Assembly: GCF_018881815.1 (NCBI RefSeq) | Contig: NZ_JACVPP010000001.1 | Location: forward strand, 310,001 to 374,000 | DNA from: Polynucleobacter sp. MWH-HuK1 | GTDB taxonomy: Bacteria; Pseudomonadota; Gammaproteobacteria; Burkholderiales; Burkholderiaceae | Length of the DNA: 64,000 bases | Direction of reading: 5' to 3' | Shown: piece by piece, positions 1 through 9,928 of the stretch | Layout: each line of letters starts with the position of its first letter | Position numbering within the stretch: position 1 is the stretch's first letter | Notes under the pieces: generated by a model | Database searches by the model: none | What the model was told of the DNA's origin: nothing | What the model saw: only the letters and a program-made list of their open reading frames with translations | Position numbers and translations under genes: made by a program

Positions 1-229
1 CTGCGATCGCTTTTTTAGCTTTAGTTACAACTGGCTTTTGGCCTGCAACTTTAGTTAAATCGCCAACTGCATTTTCGATAATCTTTTTGTCGTTCACTGC
101 ATCGCCTAAGCCCATGTTCAGGGTTACCTTAGTGATACGTGGAACTTCCATTACAGACTTGTAACCAAACTTGGCGATCAAATCTGCAACTACTTTGGCT
201 TGATAGTGTTCTTGAAAACGTGTGCTCAT
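1..229 (-). CDS. rplE: 50S ribosomal protein L5, N-terminal part (cut by window edge)
   Basis: L5 sits in the central protuberance of the large subunit and binds 5S rRNA. About 76 codons are visible, from an ATG at 227-229 to the window edge, so the C-terminal half is missing. The start ([10 protein letters not shown]) and the block [16 protein letters not shown], about 29 residues in, are typical of L5. A GGAG Shine-Dalgarno lies six bases before the ATG. It follows rplX by 16 bases as the third gene of the spc operon. Confidence 0.95.
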   Translation of the reverse strand, partial: MSTRFQEHYQAKVVADLIAKFGYKSVMEVPRITKVTLNMGLGDAVNDKKIIENAVGDLTKVAGQKPVVTKAKKAIA

Positions 230-245
230 AATTTCTCCGCGCCCC

Positions 246-554
246 TTATGCGCTTAAAGTTGCGCCAGTGGTTTTGAGGAAACGCTGCTTTTTACCGTCA
301 ACGAGTTTGATACCAACACGTGATGGTTTGCCGTTACCGTCAACCAAAGCCACATTAGAAATGTGAACAGGCATCGTCTTGTCAATCATGCCGCCAGTAA
401 CACCAGCTGCTGGATTTGGCTTAACGCTCTTTTTATAAATGTTTACGCCTTCGATCACTAACTTGTTCTCGAGAACGGCTGTAACAGTTCCTTGCTTGCC
501 CTTATCGCGGCCAGTCAATAGAACTACGGAATCACCTTTACGAATTTTTTTCAT
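246..554 (-). CDS. rplX: 50S ribosomal protein L24
   Basis: L24 is an early assembly protein of the large subunit that binds the 5' domain of 23S rRNA. The 102-residue product has normal length and opens with a KOW-type RNA-binding segment ([17 protein letters not shown], about residues 6-22). A GAGG ribosome-binding site precedes the ATG. It is nine bases downstream of rplN, so the two are surely cotranscribed in the spc operon. Confidence 0.97.
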   Translation of the reverse strand: MKKIRKGDSVVLLTGRDKGKQGTVTAVLENKLVIEGVNIYKKSVKPNPAAGVTGGMIDKTMPVHISNVALVDGNGKPSRVGIKLVDGKKQRFLKTTGATLSA

Positions 555-563
555 ATCAGCCTC

Positions 564-932
564 TTAAATAACTTCGGGGGCGAGAGAAACGATCTTCATG
601 AACTTTTCAGTACGCAACTCGCGCGTCACTGGTCCAAAGATACGTGTGCCAATTGGCTCTAACTTAGCGTTAAGCAATACCGCAGCGTTGCCATCGAACT
701 TAATCAATGAACCGTCTGGACGGCGAACACCCTTAGCAGTTCTCACTACTACGGCGTTATAAATGTCACCTTTTTTTACACGGCCACGTGGAGCAGCAGA
801 CTTAACGCTGACTTTGATGACATCACCAATACTGGCGTAACGACGCTTAGAGCCGCCCAATACCTTGATGCACAACACTTCACTGGCGCCTGTGTTATCG
901 GCAACCTGTAATCTACTTTCGGTTTGTATCAT
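564..932 (-). CDS. rplN: 50S ribosomal protein L14
   Basis: L14 lies at the subunit interface of the large subunit and contacts 16S rRNA in the 70S ribosome. The 122-residue protein is full length. It begins [16 protein letters not shown] and contains [11 protein letters not shown], both hallmarks of L14. It is the first gene of the spc operon. The 184-base spacer upstream, after rpsQ, carries hairpins and a possible promoter, matching the classical boundary between the S10 and spc operons in Escherichia coli. Confidence 0.97.
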   Translation of the reverse strand: MIQTESRLQVADNTGASEVLCIKVLGGSKRRYASIGDVIKVSVKSAAPRGRVKKGDIYNAVVVRTAKGVRRPDGSLIKFDGNAAVLLNAKLEPIGTRIFGPVTRELRTEKFMKIVSLAPEVI

Positions 933-983
933 TTCTAATCCCCAACTTATTGGCCAAAGGCAAACAGTCTTGGTTCCGTCTAT

Positions 984-1106
984 GGGTTTTAACGAAAGCT
1001 AAAACCCGGAATTAATGAAAAACACTGCTTCTCCAATAAAACCAGAGAAGCCTTCTATTCTACTACGTAAAACAGGGATTTGGGAAAAAACTTCGCCAAA
1101 ATCCCT
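984..1106 (-). promoter_or_regulatory. S10/spc operon boundary: three hairpins and a weak promoter
   Basis: Reading leftwards after the rpsQ stop there are three possible RNA hairpins. The first (1074-1106) has an AGGGATTT/AAATCCCT stem followed by GTTTT. The second (1027-1051) has GCTTCTC/GAGAAGC with a downstream run of five T, and is terminator-like. The third (984-1007) has GGGTTTTA/TAAAACCC. Between the first two lies TAGAAT (1057-1062), a good -10 hexamer, but no convincing -35 is seen at the right distance. The set probably ends part of the S10 transcripts and restarts spc transcription. Confidence 0.5.
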
Positions 1107-1116
1107 AATAATTTCT

Positions 1117-1386
1117 TTAAATGCCCTTTGAAGCTTCAATCAAACGGGTCACAACCCAAGATTTAGTACGTGAAATTGGCTTAGATTCAGCAATTTCAAC
1201 GGTATCGCCCATCTTGTATGTACCAGCTTCGTCATGAGCATGGTACTTTTTGGATTGACCAACGTACTTACCAATCACTGGATGCTTAACTTGACGCTCA
1301 ACCAACACCGTCACAGTTTTTTGCATTTTGTCGCTAACGACGCGACCCACAAGGGTGCGGCGCAAGGGTTTAGATAATTCTGTCAT
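1117..1386 (-). CDS. rpsQ: 30S ribosomal protein S17
   Basis: S17 is a primary 16S rRNA-binding protein of the small subunit body. The 89-residue product has the OB-fold signature [16 protein letters not shown] near the N-terminus and the expected length. AAGGA lies upstream of the ATG. It closes the S10 operon: rpmC precedes it by 12 bases, and the terminator-like spacer before rplN follows it. Confidence 0.97.
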   Translation of the reverse strand: MTELSKPLRRTLVGRVVSDKMQKTVTVLVERQVKHPVIGKYVGQSKKYHAHDEAGTYKMGDTVEIAESKPISRTKSWVVTRLIEASKGI

Positions 1387-1398
1387 ATCCCTTTTTCC

Positions 1399-1593
1399 TT
1401 ATTTCTGTGCAGTCTTTTGGGCGATAAAAGTCTTCACACGAGCGATGTCGCGCTTATTTTTACCCAATTGGCTGGTATTTGTGAGTTGCTGAGTGCCTTT
1501 TTGCATGCGGAGCTTGAAACCGGTCTTAAGCAACTCGGTTAACTCTGCATTTAAAGCGTTCAGATCTTTTGAAACTAATTCTGTATTTTTCAT
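1399..1593 (-). CDS. rpmC: 50S ribosomal protein L29
   Basis: L29 sits near the peptide exit tunnel and helps form the docking site for trigger factor and SRP. I place the start at the ATG at 1591-1593 ([15 protein letters not shown]), giving 64 residues as usual for the family. A longer reading from a TTG at 1611 would overlap the rplP stop and add six residues with no family support. The helix-rich [15 protein letters not shown] tail is typical of L29. Confidence 0.94.
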   Translation of the reverse strand: MKNTELVSKDLNALNAELTELLKTGFKLRMQKGTQQLTNTSQLGKNKRDIARVKTFIAQKTAQK

Positions 1594-1607
1594 AATTTCT
1601 ATCCCGA

Positions 1608-2021
1608 TCAACCTAAGTGGCGAATCACGAAAGTGGTCTGTAAAGGCAACTTAGCAGCAGCAAGCTTGAAAGCTTCGCGCGCCAATTGCTCATCAACACC
1701 GTCCATCTCGTAGAGCACTTTACCTGGTTGAATTTCAGCTACGTAGTACTCTGGATTACCTTTACCGTTACCCATACGTACTTCAGCAGGTTTTTGTGAA
1801 ATTGGCTTATCTGGGAAAATGCGAATCCAAATACGGCCACCACGTTTAATGTGACGAGTCATGGCACGACGTGCTGACTCAATTTGACGCGCAGTCAAAC
1901 GACCACGGCCAACGGCCTTCAATCCAAAGTCACCAAAGGCTACAGAACTACCGCGTGTTGCCACGCCAGTGTTGCGGCCTTTTTGTTCCTTACGATACTT
2001 GCGACGCTTTGGTTGTAGCAT
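1608..2021 (-). CDS. rplP: 50S ribosomal protein L16
   Basis: L16 helps organise the A site and the peptidyl transferase region of the large subunit. The 137-residue protein shows the [17 protein letters not shown] start and the [18 protein letters not shown] block. The second of these includes the loop whose arginine is hydroxylated in some bacteria. AGGAGAG lies six bases before the ATG. The gene starts three bases after rpsC. Confidence 0.97.
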   Translation of the reverse strand: MLQPKRRKYRKEQKGRNTGVATRGSSVAFGDFGLKAVGRGRLTARQIESARRAMTRHIKRGGRIWIRIFPDKPISQKPAEVRMGNGKGNPEYYVAEIQPGKVLYEMDGVDEQLAREAFKLAAAKLPLQTTFVIRHLG

Positions 2022-2023
2022 GC

Positions 2024-2851
2024 TTACTCTCCTGACTTCTGCGTATCTGCGGCAGGTGTCTCAACCTTACGCACACGCTTTACTGCTGGTTTAGCAGCAA
2101 CTAATGGCTTGTCTGTGCCAGCTGCTGGTTTACGAGCAGCTGTCTTGCTTGGAGCACGACGAGTTTTCTTTTCTTCGGCAGCTGGTTCAGTAGCTTGCGC
2201 AGCAACTTGGGCTTCTGCACCACGACCCAATGTGTCACCTTTGTATACCCAAACTTTTACACCGATGATGCCGTATGTTGTTTCCGCTTCAGAAGTAGCG
2301 TAGTCAATATCAGCCTTCAATGTATGAAGTGGAACGCGACCTTCACGGTACCATTCGCGACGTGCAATTTCAGCACCGTTCAAACGGCCAGATGACATGA
2401 TCTTGATACCTTGTGCGCCTAAACGCATTGCATTTTGCATGGCACGTTTCATGGCGCGACGGAACATGATGCGCTTCTCTAACTGTTGAGTAATAGAGTC
2501 AGCTATCAATTGCGCATCAACTTCAGGCTTACGAATTTCTTCGATATTCACGTGCACTGGAACACCCATGCGCTTTTGTAATTCACGACGAAGCACTTCA
2601 ATATCTTCGCCTTTTTTACCGATGACAACGCCTGGACGTGAGCTATAGATAGTAATACGTGCGTTCTTTGCAGGACGCTCAATCACAACTTTGCTTACAG
2701 ATGCGTTCTTCAACTTCTTCTTAAGATAGCTACGGACTTCTACGTCCTCTTTGAGCATCTTTGCGAAGTCATTATTGTTTGCATACCAACGTGATGTCCA
2801 ATTCTTCGTTACCGCGAGTCGGAATCCGGTTGGGTTTATCTTTTGGCCCAT
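2024..2851 (-). CDS. rpsC: 30S ribosomal protein S3, with long basic tail
   Basis: S3 forms part of the mRNA entry channel of the small subunit. The KH domain is visible ([17 protein letters not shown], about residues 75-91), followed by the C-terminal S3 domain ([21 protein letters not shown]). At 275 residues it is about 40 longer than the Escherichia coli protein. Residues from about 212 onward form an Ala/Lys/Pro/Thr-rich, probably disordered tail, a type of extension known in Burkholderiales. The Shine-Dalgarno is AAGGA. Confidence 0.96.
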   Translation of the reverse strand: MGQKINPTGFRLAVTKNWTSRWYANNNDFAKMLKEDVEVRSYLKKKLKNASVSKVVIERPAKNARITIYSSRPGVVIGKKGEDIEVLRRELQKRMGVPVHVNIEEIRKPEVDAQLIADSITQQLEKRIMFRRAMKRAMQNAMRLGAQGIKIMSSGRLNGAEIARREWYREGRVPLHTLKADIDYATSEAETTYGIIGVKVWVYKGDTLGRGAEAQVAAQATEPAAEEKKTRRAPSKTAARKPAAGTDKPLVAAKPAVKRVRKVETPAADTQKSGE

Positions 2852-2859
2852 ATATTTCC

Positions 2860-3189
2860 TTAGTTACTCAAGGTCACGCTAATGTGACAAGTTTGTTTTT
2901 CAATTTGATTGCCACGACCCTTAGCACGTGCTGTAAAGCGCTTCAATGAAGTGCCTTTATCAACAATGATCGCTGCAACCTTGAGCTCATCAATATCAGC
3001 GCCTTTATTGTGTTCAGCGTTAGCCACTGCGGACTCAACAACTTTTTTCACAATGAAGGCAGCTTTCTTGGGGCTGAAGTTCAAAATGTTTAATGCGCGA
3101 GCAATTGGCAAACCACGAATTTGGTCAGCGACCAAACGAGTCTTTTGCGCAGAAATGCGGGCACCCTTGTGAATAGCTTTAACTTCCAT
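2860..3189 (-). CDS. rplV: 50S ribosomal protein L22
   Basis: L22 lines the nascent peptide exit tunnel. There are three ATG codons in a row (3187-3195). I chose the innermost because AAGGGG then lies six bases upstream and the product begins [13 protein letters not shown] like its Burkholderia relatives. That gives 109 residues. The tunnel hairpin region near the C-terminus ([20 protein letters not shown]) is intact, and no macrolide-resistance type deletion is evident. Confidence 0.95.
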   Translation of the reverse strand: MEVKAIHKGARISAQKTRLVADQIRGLPIARALNILNFSPKKAAFIVKKVVESAVANAEHNKGADIDELKVAAIIVDKGTSLKRFTARAKGRGNQIEKQTCHISVTLSN

Positions 3190-3199
3190 CATCATCCCC

Positions 3200-3478
3200 T
3201 TACTTCTTCGTTACTTTCTTGTCAGCAGCGTGACCTTTGAAAGTACGGGTCAAGGCAAATTCGCCTAACTTATGACCCACCATGTTTTCTGATACATATA
3301 CCGGAACGTGTTGACGACCGTTATGTACAGCAATCGTCAGACCAATGAAGTCTGGGAGGATTGTTGAACGGCGTGACCAAGTTTTGATCGGCTTTTTGTC
3401 CTTGTTGGCTTGTGCAACTTCAACTTTTTTTACTAAGCTGGCGTCGCAGAATGGGCCTTTTTTAGCTGAACGTGTCAT
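3200..3478 (-). CDS. rpsS: 30S ribosomal protein S19
   Basis: S19 is a head protein of the small subunit that works with S13 near the A-site tRNA. The 92-residue product has the standard [19 protein letters not shown] start and the conserved [21 protein letters not shown] core. The ribosome-binding site is AAGGAT. It lies between rplB and rplV in the normal S10-operon order. Confidence 0.97.
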   Translation of the reverse strand: MTRSAKKGPFCDASLVKKVEVAQANKDKKPIKTWSRRSTILPDFIGLTIAVHNGRQHVPVYVSENMVGHKLGEFALTRTFKGHAADKKVTKK

Positions 3479-3497
3479 ATCTATTTATCCTTATCGC

Positions 3498-4328
3498 TTA
3501 ACGTTTTTGACGACGTTGAACGATCATCGAAGTTGTACGCTTATTGCGACGTGTGCGATAACCTTTGGTTGGTGTACCCCATGGAGATACAGGTACACGG
3601 CCTTCGCCAGTTCTACCTTCACCACCACCGTGTGGGTGATCTACTGGGTTCATTGCCACACCGCGAACGGTTGGGCGAATACCACGCCAGCGATTTGCAC
3701 CTGCTTTACCAATTTGACGCAAGCTGTGCTCTTCGTTACCAACTTCACCAATAGTGGCGCGGCACTCAATCAGAACACGGCGAACTTCACCAGAGCGCAA
3801 ACGCACTTGAGCGTATACGCCTTCGCGAGCTAGCAATACTGCTGAACCACCGGCAGAGCGAGCCACTTGAGCGCCTTTGCCTGGCATTATTTCTACACAG
3901 TGAATCGTGCTACCAACTGGAATGTTGCGAATTGGCAAATTGTTGCCAGACTTGATAGGCGCCTCTGAGCCGCTCATGATGGCTTGACCAACAGTCATGC
4001 CTTTAGCAGCTGGAATATAGCGACGCTCACCGTCAGCAAACAAAATCAATGCGATATTTGCGCTGCGGTTTGGATCGTATTCCAAGCGCTCTACTTTTGC
4101 TGGAATGCCATCTTTGTCATTACGCTTGAAGTCAACAACACGATAGTGATGCTTATGACCACCGCCCTTATGACGGGTAGTGATGTGACCATTATTGTTA
4201 CGTCCTGCTTTTTGGAATTGTGGCTCTACCAACGCTGCAAAAGGCTTACCTTTATGCAGGTCAGGATTGACCACTTTCACCATTGAACGACGACCTGGTG
4301 AGGTCGGTTTTGTCTTCATCAAAGGCAT
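3498..4328 (-). CDS. rplB: 50S ribosomal protein L2
   Basis: L2 is a core large-subunit protein needed for subunit joining and peptidyl transfer. The 276-residue product has the usual length. The universal block [17 protein letters not shown] (about residues 220-236) holds the conserved histidine associated with the catalytic centre. Its GGAGG ribosome-binding site lies inside the end of rplW, two bases before which rplW stops, suggesting tight translational coupling. Confidence 0.97.
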   Translation of the reverse strand: MPLMKTKPTSPGRRSMVKVVNPDLHKGKPFAALVEPQFQKAGRNNNGHITTRHKGGGHKHHYRVVDFKRNDKDGIPAKVERLEYDPNRSANIALILFADGERRYIPAAKGMTVGQAIMSGSEAPIKSGNNLPIRNIPVGSTIHCVEIMPGKGAQVARSAGGSAVLLAREGVYAQVRLRSGEVRRVLIECRATIGEVGNEEHSLRQIGKAGANRWRGIRPTVRGVAMNPVDHPHGGGEGRTGEGRVPVSPWGTPTKGYRTRRNKRTTSMIVQRRQKR

Positions 4329-4330
4329 GA

Positions 4331-4645
4331 TTAATTCGCCTCCGCTTCAAAGTTAATTTCTTGACCTGGCTTCAAATTCACATAGGCCTTCTTAGTGTGG
4401 TCACGACGACCTTCAAAACGGCCATAGCGCTTAGGCTTACCTTTTTGATTCACGATTTGAACTGAGTCAACTTGCACTTTGAAGAGCAATTCAACTGCTT
4501 GTTTTACATCGCTCTTGTTCGCATCGCGAGCAACTTGGAAAACTACTTGTTCGTTTTTCTCTGCAACCATAGTGGCCTTCTCAGAGATAACTGGACCAAG
4601 CAGAACCTTCATGAGGTTGTGATCGTTTTTACGGACTTGGCTCAT
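4331..4645 (-). CDS. rplW: 50S ribosomal protein L23
   Basis: L23 surrounds the exit of the peptide tunnel and is the docking site for trigger factor. The 104-residue protein carries [22 protein letters not shown] near the N-terminus and [21 protein letters not shown], the typical L23 core. Its start overlaps the rplD stop by four bases and its GAGGAG site lies inside rplD, so translation is coupled. Confidence 0.97.
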   Translation of the reverse strand: MSQVRKNDHNLMKVLLGPVISEKATMVAEKNEQVVFQVARDANKSDVKQAVELLFKVQVDSVQIVNQKGKPKRYGRFEGRRDHTKKAYVNLKPGQEINFEAEAN

Positions 4646-5262
4646 TTCAGCAACTCCTCAATTTTTGCGATCGCAGCTTTGCTTACCAATACTTTTTTGT
4701 ATTGAACCAAAGCTAATGGATCGGCGTGCTGTGGCTCAACCACGGCAACTTTGTGCAAGTTACGTGATGCCAAGTACAAATTCTCACTAACTTGATCGAC
4801 AATAATCAACACTGAATCCAAGCCCATTGCTTTAACTTTTTCAGCTAAAACTTTAGTCTTTGGAGCATCGAGATTGAATTGATCAACAACATTTAAACGA
4901 CCTTCGCGAGCCAACTGAGACAAAATAGATCTCATGCCAGCGCGGTACATTTTCTTGTTTACTTTTTGGCTGAAATTCTCTTCTGGAGAATTCGGGAATA
5001 TACGACCACCTCCGCGCCACAGCGGGGAAGAGCTCATACCAGCACGTGCACGACCAGTGCCCTTTTGACGCCAAGGCTTCTTAGTAGTGTGCTTAACTTG
5101 CTCACGGTCTTTTTGTGCACGGTTACCGCTACGTGCATTTGCTTGGTAAGCCACTACAACTTGGTGTACCAACGCTTCGTTATATTCACGCTCGAATACT
5201 TCTGGTGAAGCTTGTACGCCTGCACCTAAAGTACCATTGTCCTGGAGAAGCTTAAGTTCCAT
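4642..5262 (-). CDS. rplD: 50S ribosomal protein L4
   Basis: L4 binds 23S rRNA and extends a loop into the exit tunnel. In enterobacteria it also represses its own operon. The 206-residue protein has the tunnel-loop region [20 protein letters not shown] (about residues 61-80). A strong AAGGAGAG site precedes the ATG. Whether it autoregulates here cannot be read from sequence, although the rplC leader does contain a hairpin next to the ribosome-binding site. Confidence 0.97.
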   Translation of the reverse strand: MELKLLQDNGTLGAGVQASPEVFEREYNEALVHQVVVAYQANARSGNRAQKDREQVKHTTKKPWRQKGTGRARAGMSSSPLWRGGGRIFPNSPEENFSQKVNKKMYRAGMRSILSQLAREGRLNVVDQFNLDAPKTKVLAEKVKAMGLDSVLIIVDQVSENLYLASRNLHKVAVVEPQHADPLALVQYKKVLVSKAAIAKIEELLK

Positions 5263-5273
5263 ATTCGCTCTCC

Positions 5274-5930
5274 TTATTTCTTCTTCAACGGTGTTTTAAC
5301 CGCTGGAGTAACAATAACTTTACCGCCTGGGGCACCTGGAATAGCGCCTTTAACCATGATGAGATTACGTTCTGCATCAATGCGTGCGATGACTAAATTT
5401 TGAACTGTACGTGTAACGTCACCTAAGTGACCGGTCATACGCTTACCAGGGAAAACACGGCCTGGATCTTGCGCCATACCGATTGAGCCTGGTACGTTAT
5501 GTGAACGTGAGTTACCGTGAGATGCGCGACCAGAAGCGAAGTGATAACGCTTGATGGTACCTGCATAGCCCTTACCGATAGTCACACCTTGTACGTCCAC
5601 TTTTTGACCAGCAGTAAATGCAGTGTCAGCAGGAATTACTTGTCCTGGTGTCATTTCTGCGATTTTTGCTGCGTCTAAATGAAATTCGTTGAGTGCATTA
5701 CCAGCCATCACACCTGCCTTAGCAAAGTGACCAGCCATTGATTTGGTAACGCGAGTAGCTCTACGTGTGCCATGTGCCAACTGGATAGCGTCATAGCCAT
5801 CAGTTGCCTGGGTCTTGATTTGAGCGACTCTGTTGTCACTCACGTCGATTACGGTGACAGGAATCGCTTCCCCTTCGTCCGTAAATAGACGGGTCATGCC
5901 GACCTTGCGGCCGATTAAGCCTAAGCTCAT
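5274..5930 (-). CDS. rplC: 50S ribosomal protein L3
   Basis: L3 is an assembly-initiating large-subunit protein whose loop approaches the peptidyl transferase centre. Two ATGs are possible. I use the one at 5928-5930 because GGAG is then seven bases away and the product starts [16 protein letters not shown] like the family, giving 218 residues. The loop block [20 protein letters not shown] carries the conserved glutamine methylated by PrmB in some proteobacteria. It is the first gene after a terminator/promoter spacer that separates it from rpsJ. Confidence 0.95.
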   Translation of the reverse strand: MSLGLIGRKVGMTRLFTDEGEAIPVTVIDVSDNRVAQIKTQATDGYDAIQLAHGTRRATRVTKSMAGHFAKAGVMAGNALNEFHLDAAKIAEMTPGQVIPADTAFTAGQKVDVQGVTIGKGYAGTIKRYHFASGRASHGNSRSHNVPGSIGMAQDPGRVFPGKRMTGHLGDVTRTVQNLVIARIDAERNLIMVKGAIPGAPGGKVIVTPAVKTPLKKK

Positions 5931-5943
5931 ATTCATGCTCCAC

Positions 5944-5963
5944 GCCGACTTCGATTGGTCGGC
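5944..5963 (-). promoter_or_regulatory. Hairpin next to the rplC ribosome-binding site
   Basis: A six-base-pair stem GCCGAC/GTCGGC with an eight-base loop ends just before the GTGGAG site of rplC. It would lie at the 3' end of the roughly 140-base leader made from the promoter upstream. It could modulate rplC translation, by analogy with S10-operon leaders, but no L4 target has been shown here. Confidence 0.4.
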
Positions 5964-6075
5964 AAAATTAATTTAAGTGATTTACAAGTAAAAGTACTTC
6001 TAAATCAATAACTTACAACGTTTTTAATGCTAATAAAGCCTAAAAATCCACCCAAATAATTGAGCGAAGCCTTAG

Positions 6076-6104
6076 ATTCTATCCCGAAAAGCCAGTCTTG
6101 ACAA
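6076..6104 (-). promoter_or_regulatory. Sigma-70 promoter for the rplC (S10) operon
   Basis: TTGTCA (read from 6104 to 6099), a 17-base spacer and TAGAAT (6081 to 6076) make a near-consensus promoter firing leftwards toward rplC. The -35 lies inside the loop and stem of the hairpin that follows rpsJ, so terminator and promoter share sequence. Confidence 0.8.
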
Positions 6105-6117
6105 GCAAAAAGACTGG
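6083..6117 (-). terminator. Terminator-like hairpin after rpsJ
   Basis: After the rpsJ stop, an eight-base-pair stem CCAGTCTT/AAGACTGG (6092-6117) with a ten-base loop is followed by CTTTTC. The T run is short, so termination may be partial. It overlaps the -35 of the rplC promoter. Confidence 0.6.
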
Positions 6118-6127
6118 AAACAACAAA

Positions 6128-6439
6128 TTACTGCAACTTAATTTCGACGTCCACACCTGCTGGAAGGTCTAATTTCATCAACGCATCAACAGTTTTCTCT
6201 GTAGGATCAACGATATCCATCAAACGGAGATGGGTACGAATCTCTAACTGATCGCGAGAAGTCTTGTTCACGTGTGGTGAACGCAAGATGTCAAAGCGCT
6301 CGATACGAGTAGGCAAAGGCACTGGACCCTTAACAACCGCACCAGTACGCTTAGCTGTATCAACGATTTCAGCTGCAGACTGGTCTATCAAACGGTAATC
6401 AAATGCTTTAAGGCGAATGCGAATTTTTTGGTTTTGCAT
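6128..6439 (-). CDS. rpsJ: 30S ribosomal protein S10 / NusE
   Basis: S10 is a head protein of the small subunit. As NusE it also pairs with NusB on boxA RNA during rRNA antitermination and contacts NusG in transcription-translation coupling. The 103-residue product has the expected start ([19 protein letters not shown]) and the block [21 protein letters not shown]. Unlike the Escherichia coli arrangement, it is separated from rplC by a terminator and promoter, and probably belongs to the tuf end of the str operon. Confidence 0.97.
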   Translation of the reverse strand: MQNQKIRIRLKAFDYRLIDQSAAEIVDTAKRTGAVVKGPVPLPTRIERFDILRSPHVNKTSRDQLEIRTHLRLMDIVDPTEKTVDALMKLDLPAGVDVEIKLQ

Positions 6440-6490
6440 ATTAATTCCAAAGAGCGTTGTGGTGCTGCCACGTTATACATCTAAAGAGCG

Positions 6491-6531
6491 CGGTGACATC
6501 AGCAGCACTGATGTCACCGGTTAGCAAACCG
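6491..6531 (-). promoter_or_regulatory. Long hairpin in the tuf-rpsJ spacer
   Basis: A 12-base-pair perfect stem (6491-6502 with 6508-6519, arms beginning CGGTGACATCAG) with a five-base loop is followed or overlapped by a smaller CGGTT/AACCG stem (6518-6531). No T run follows on the transcribed strand, so it looks more like an RNA-processing or mRNA-stability element than an intrinsic terminator. Confidence 0.5.
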
Positions 6532-6561
6532 CTAAATATTGTTACTAGTAATACCTACAAC

Positions 6562-7752
6562 TTAAGCCAAAATCTTTGCAACCACGCCGGCGCCAACAGT
6601 ACGGCCACCTTCACGGATCGCAAAACGTAAACCCTCTTCCATCGCGATAGGAGCGATGAGTTTTACGGTAATCGTGACGTTATCACCAGGCATCACCATT
6701 TCTTTGTCTTTTGGCAACTCGATTGAACCAGTGACGTCCGTAGTACGGAAGTAGAACTGTGGACGATAGTTGTTAAAGAATGGAGTGTGACGGCCACCTT
6801 CATCTTTACCCAAGATGTAAACCTCGGCTGTAAAGTGAGTATGTGGAGTGATTGAACCTGGCTTAGCCAATACTTGGCCGCGCTCAACTTCTTCACGTTT
6901 TGTACCGCGTAACAAGATACCAACGTTATCGCCTGCTTGACCTTGGTCGAGCAATTTGCGGAACATTTCAACACCAGTACAAGTAGTCTTGAGTGTTGGT
7001 TTGATACCGATGATTTCAATCTCTTCACCAACCTTGATGATGCCGCGCTCAATACGGCCTGTTACAACAGTACCGCGACCGGAGATAGAGAACACGTCTT
7101 CTACTGGCATCAAGAACGCGCCGTCAACAGCACGCTCTGGAGTTGGGATGTATGAGTCAAGGGCTTCAGCCAATTTCATGATGGCTTCTTTACCCAATGG
7201 GCCTTCGTCGCCCTCTAAAGCCAACTTAGCAGAACCGCGGATGATTGGTGTGTCATCGCCTGGGAAGTTGTACTTAGATAGAAGCTCACGAACTTCCATT
7301 TCAACTAACTCTAACAACTCAGCGTCATCAACCATGTCGCACTTGTTCAAGAAAACGACGATGTAAGGAACACCAACTTGGCGAGCCAAGAGGATGTGTT
7401 CGCGAGTTTGTGGCATTGGACCGTCAGCAGCAGAGCAAACTAAAATTGCGCCGTCCATCTGAGCAGCACCAGTAATCATGTTCTTAACGTAGTCAGCATG
7501 TCCTGGGCAATCCACGTGAGCGTAGTGTCGACCAGCAGTCTCGTACTCAACGTGCGCTGTATTAATCGTAATACCACGTGCTTTTTCTTCTGGAGCAGCA
7601 TCGATCTGATCGTATGCCTTTGCTTCGCCACCAAATGCTTTAGATAGCACGGTTGCGATTGCTGCTGTCAATGTGGTTTTACCGTGGTCAACGTGACCGA
7701 TGGTGCCTACGTTTACGTGCGGTTTTGTCCGCTCGAATTTTTCTTTTGCCAT
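6562..7752 (-). CDS. tuf: Elongation factor Tu, copy 1 (str operon)
   Basis: EF-Tu delivers aminoacyl-tRNA to the ribosome as a GTPase. G1 is GHVDHGKTT (residues 19-27), G3 DCPGH (81-85) and G4 NKCD (136-139). The 396-residue length is standard. The protein is identical to the second copy at 23364-24554. Out-of-frame translations of the two also agree, so their DNA is essentially identical too, as expected from gene conversion. It follows fusA by 46 bases, with AAGG before the ATG. Confidence 0.98.
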   Translation of the reverse strand: MAKEKFERTKPHVNVGTIGHVDHGKTTLTAAIATVLSKAFGGEAKAYDQIDAAPEEKARGITINTAHVEYETAGRHYAHVDCPGHADYVKNMITGAAQMDGAILVCSAADGPMPQTREHILLARQVGVPYIVVFLNKCDMVDDAELLELVEMEVRELLSKYNFPGDDTPIIRGSAKLALEGDEGPLGKEAIMKLAEALDSYIPTPERAVDGAFLMPVEDVFSISGRGTVVTGRIERGIIKVGEEIEIIGIKPTLKTTCTGVEMFRKLLDQGQAGDNVGILLRGTKREEVERGQVLAKPGSITPHTHFTAEVYILGKDEGGRHTPFFNNYRPQFYFRTTDVTGSIELPKDKEMVMPGDNVTITVKLIAPIAMEEGLRFAIREGGRTVGAGVVAKILA

Positions 7753-7798
7753 TTTTGTCTGCCTTCTTTAGCTAGTCAATATTCAAAAAATTAATAAA

Positions 7799-9901
7799 TT
7801 ACTTCGCTTTAGCAGCCATAACTGCTTCTGCTACGTTCTTAGGTGCTTCTGCGTAATGCTTAAATTCCATGGTGTAAGTAGCGCGACCTTGGGTCAACGA
7901 GCGCAAGCCTGTTGAGTAACCAAACATCTCTGCCAATGGCACTTCAGCGCGAACAATCTTTCCGCCGCCTGGAATGTCATCCATACCTTGCAAAATACCG
8001 CGACGTGATGAGAGGTCACCCATTACGTTGCCCATGAAATCTTCTGGAGTTTCTACTTCAACAGCCATCATTGGCTCTAGCAATACTGGAGCCGCTCTAC
8101 GCATACCATCTTTGAATGCCATTGAGCCCGCCATCTTAAATGCGTTTTCATTGGAGTCAACATCATGGTATGAACCGAAGAATAATGTTGCCTTAACGTC
8201 CACAACTGGGTAACCAGCCAAGACACCGGAGTTCAGTGTTTCAATAATCCCTTTTTCAACTGCAGGGATGTATTCACGAGGAACCACACCACCTTTAATT
8301 GCGTCAACGAACTCAAAACCTTTGCCTGGAGCTTGTGGCTCAAGCTTCAACACTACGTGACCGTATTGACCGCGACCACCAGACTGCTTAACGAACTTAC
8401 CTTCAACTTCGTCACAATTCTTACGAATGGTTTCACGGTAGGCAACTTGTGGCTTGCCAACAGTTGCCTCAACACCGAATTCACGCTTCATGCGGTCAAC
8501 CAAAATTTCCAAGTGGAGTTCGCCCATACCAGAAATAATGGTTTGGCCTGATTCTTCGTCAGTCTTCACGCGGAAAGATGGATCTTCTTGTGCCAAGCGA
8601 TTCAATGCAAGACCCATTTTTTCTTGGTCAGCTTTGGTCTTTGGCTCAACTGCTTGAGAGATCACTGGCTCTGGAAATACCATGCGCTCCAAGACAACAA
8701 TGCTATCTGGGTCACACAATGTTTCGCCAGTAGTTGCGTCTTTAAGACCAACAGCCGCTGCAATATCACCTGCAAAAACTTCTTTAATTTCTTCACGCTC
8801 GTTTGCATGCATTTGCAATAAACGACCAACACGCTCTTTTTTACCCTTAATCGGGTTATAGATGGTGTCGCCAGATTTCATTACACCTGAATAAACACGG
8901 AAGAAGATGAGCTGGCCAACGAATGGGTCAGTCATGATCTTGAATGCCAATGCTGAGAATTTCTCATCATCAGATGCCTTACGAACAGCAGGCGTGCCGT
9001 CTTCCAATTCGCAAGGAACTGGTGGCACATCCAAAGGAGATGGCAACAACTCAACCACCGCATCCAACATCGCCTGAACACCTTTGTTCTTAAACGCAGT
9101 TCCACACAACATTGGAACAATTTCGTTAGCAATAGTGCGTTGACGCAATGCTTTTTTAATTTCTTCTTCGGTCAAGCCTTCGCCGCCCAGGTACTTTTCC
9201 ATCAATTCTTCTGAGCTTTCTGCAGCAGCTTCGAGCATCTTCTCGCGCCACTCTTCAGCAGAAGCTTGCAATTCAGCAGGAATATCTTCGTATGTAAATT
9301 TAGTACCTTGTGAAGCCTCATCCCAATAGACAGCCTTCATTTTTACCAAGTCCACAACGCCTTTGAAGTTTTCTTCAGCGCCGATTGGAATTTGGATCAA
9401 GATTGGGTTTGCCTTGAGGCGAGTTCTCATTTGGTCATAAACCTTAAAGAAGTTCGCACCAGTACGGTCCATCTTGTTTACGAATGCTAAACGTGGAACT
9501 TGATACTTGTTAGCTTGACGCCAAACAGTTTCTGATTGTGGCTGCACACCACCTACCGCACAGTAAACCATGCAAGCACCATCCAACACGCGCATTGAAC
9601 GCTCAACTTCAATCGTGAAGTCTACGTGTCCTGGGGTATCAATAATATTGATGCGGTGCTCAGGCATATTGCCTGCCATACCCTTCCAGAAAGTAGTGGT
9701 AGCAGCAGAAGTAATCGTGATACCACGCTCTTGCTCTTGCTCCATCCAGTCCATGGTAGCTGCGCCATCATGAACTTCACCAATCTTGTGATTAACACCG
9801 GTGTAGAACAAAACGCGTTCTGTAGTTGTTGTCTTACCTGCGTCAATGTGCGCAGAAATACCGATATTGCGGTATTTGTCGATAGGGGTTTTACGTGCCA
9901 C
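7799..9901 (-). CDS. fusA: Elongation factor G
   Basis: EF-G is the GTPase that drives ribosomal translocation and, with RRF, recycling. Its G1 motif [12 protein letters not shown] is near residues 17-28, followed by DTPGHVDF and NKMDR. The 700-residue length is normal, and the C-terminal domains ([20 protein letters not shown]) are intact. Translation begins at GTG (9899-9901), with AAAGG about ten bases upstream. The gene lies between rpsG and tuf in the str operon. Confidence 0.98.
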   Translation of the reverse strand: MARKTPIDKYRNIGISAHIDAGKTTTTERVLFYTGVNHKIGEVHDGAATMDWMEQEQERGITITSAATTTFWKGMAGNMPEHRINIIDTPGHVDFTIEVERSMRVLDGACMVYCAVGGVQPQSETVWRQANKYQVPRLAFVNKMDRTGANFFKVYDQMRTRLKANPILIQIPIGAEENFKGVVDLVKMKAVYWDEASQGTKFTYEDIPAELQASAEEWREKMLEAAAESSEELMEKYLGGEGLTEEEIKKALRQRTIANEIVPMLCGTAFKNKGVQAMLDAVVELLPSPLDVPPVPCELEDGTPAVRKASDDEKFSALAFKIMTDPFVGQLIFFRVYSGVMKSGDTIYNPIKGKKERVGRLLQMHANEREEIKEVFAGDIAAAVGLKDATTGETLCDPDSIVVLERMVFPEPVISQAVEPKTKADQEKMGLALNRLAQEDPSFRVKTDEESGQTIISGMGELHLEILVDRMKREFGVEATVGKPQVAYRETIRKNCDEVEGKFVKQSGGRGQYGHVVLKLEPQAPGKGFEFVDAIKGGVVPREYIPAVEKGIIETLNSGVLAGYPVVDVKATLFFGSYHDVDSNENAFKMAGSMAFKDGMRRAAPVLLEPMMAVEVETPEDFMGNVMGDLSSRRGILQGMDDIPGGGKIVRAEVPLAEMFGYSTGLRSLTQGRATYTMEFKHYAEAPKNVAEAVMAAKAK

Positions 9902-9928
9902 TGTTGGTGCCTTTTCTTAACTATTGGA

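Noticed and set aside
6956..7366. Open frame of 136 codons antisense to tuf, repeated at 23758-24168
   Set aside because: It is a codon-bias shadow of EF-Tu, duplicated only because the two tuf genes are identical.
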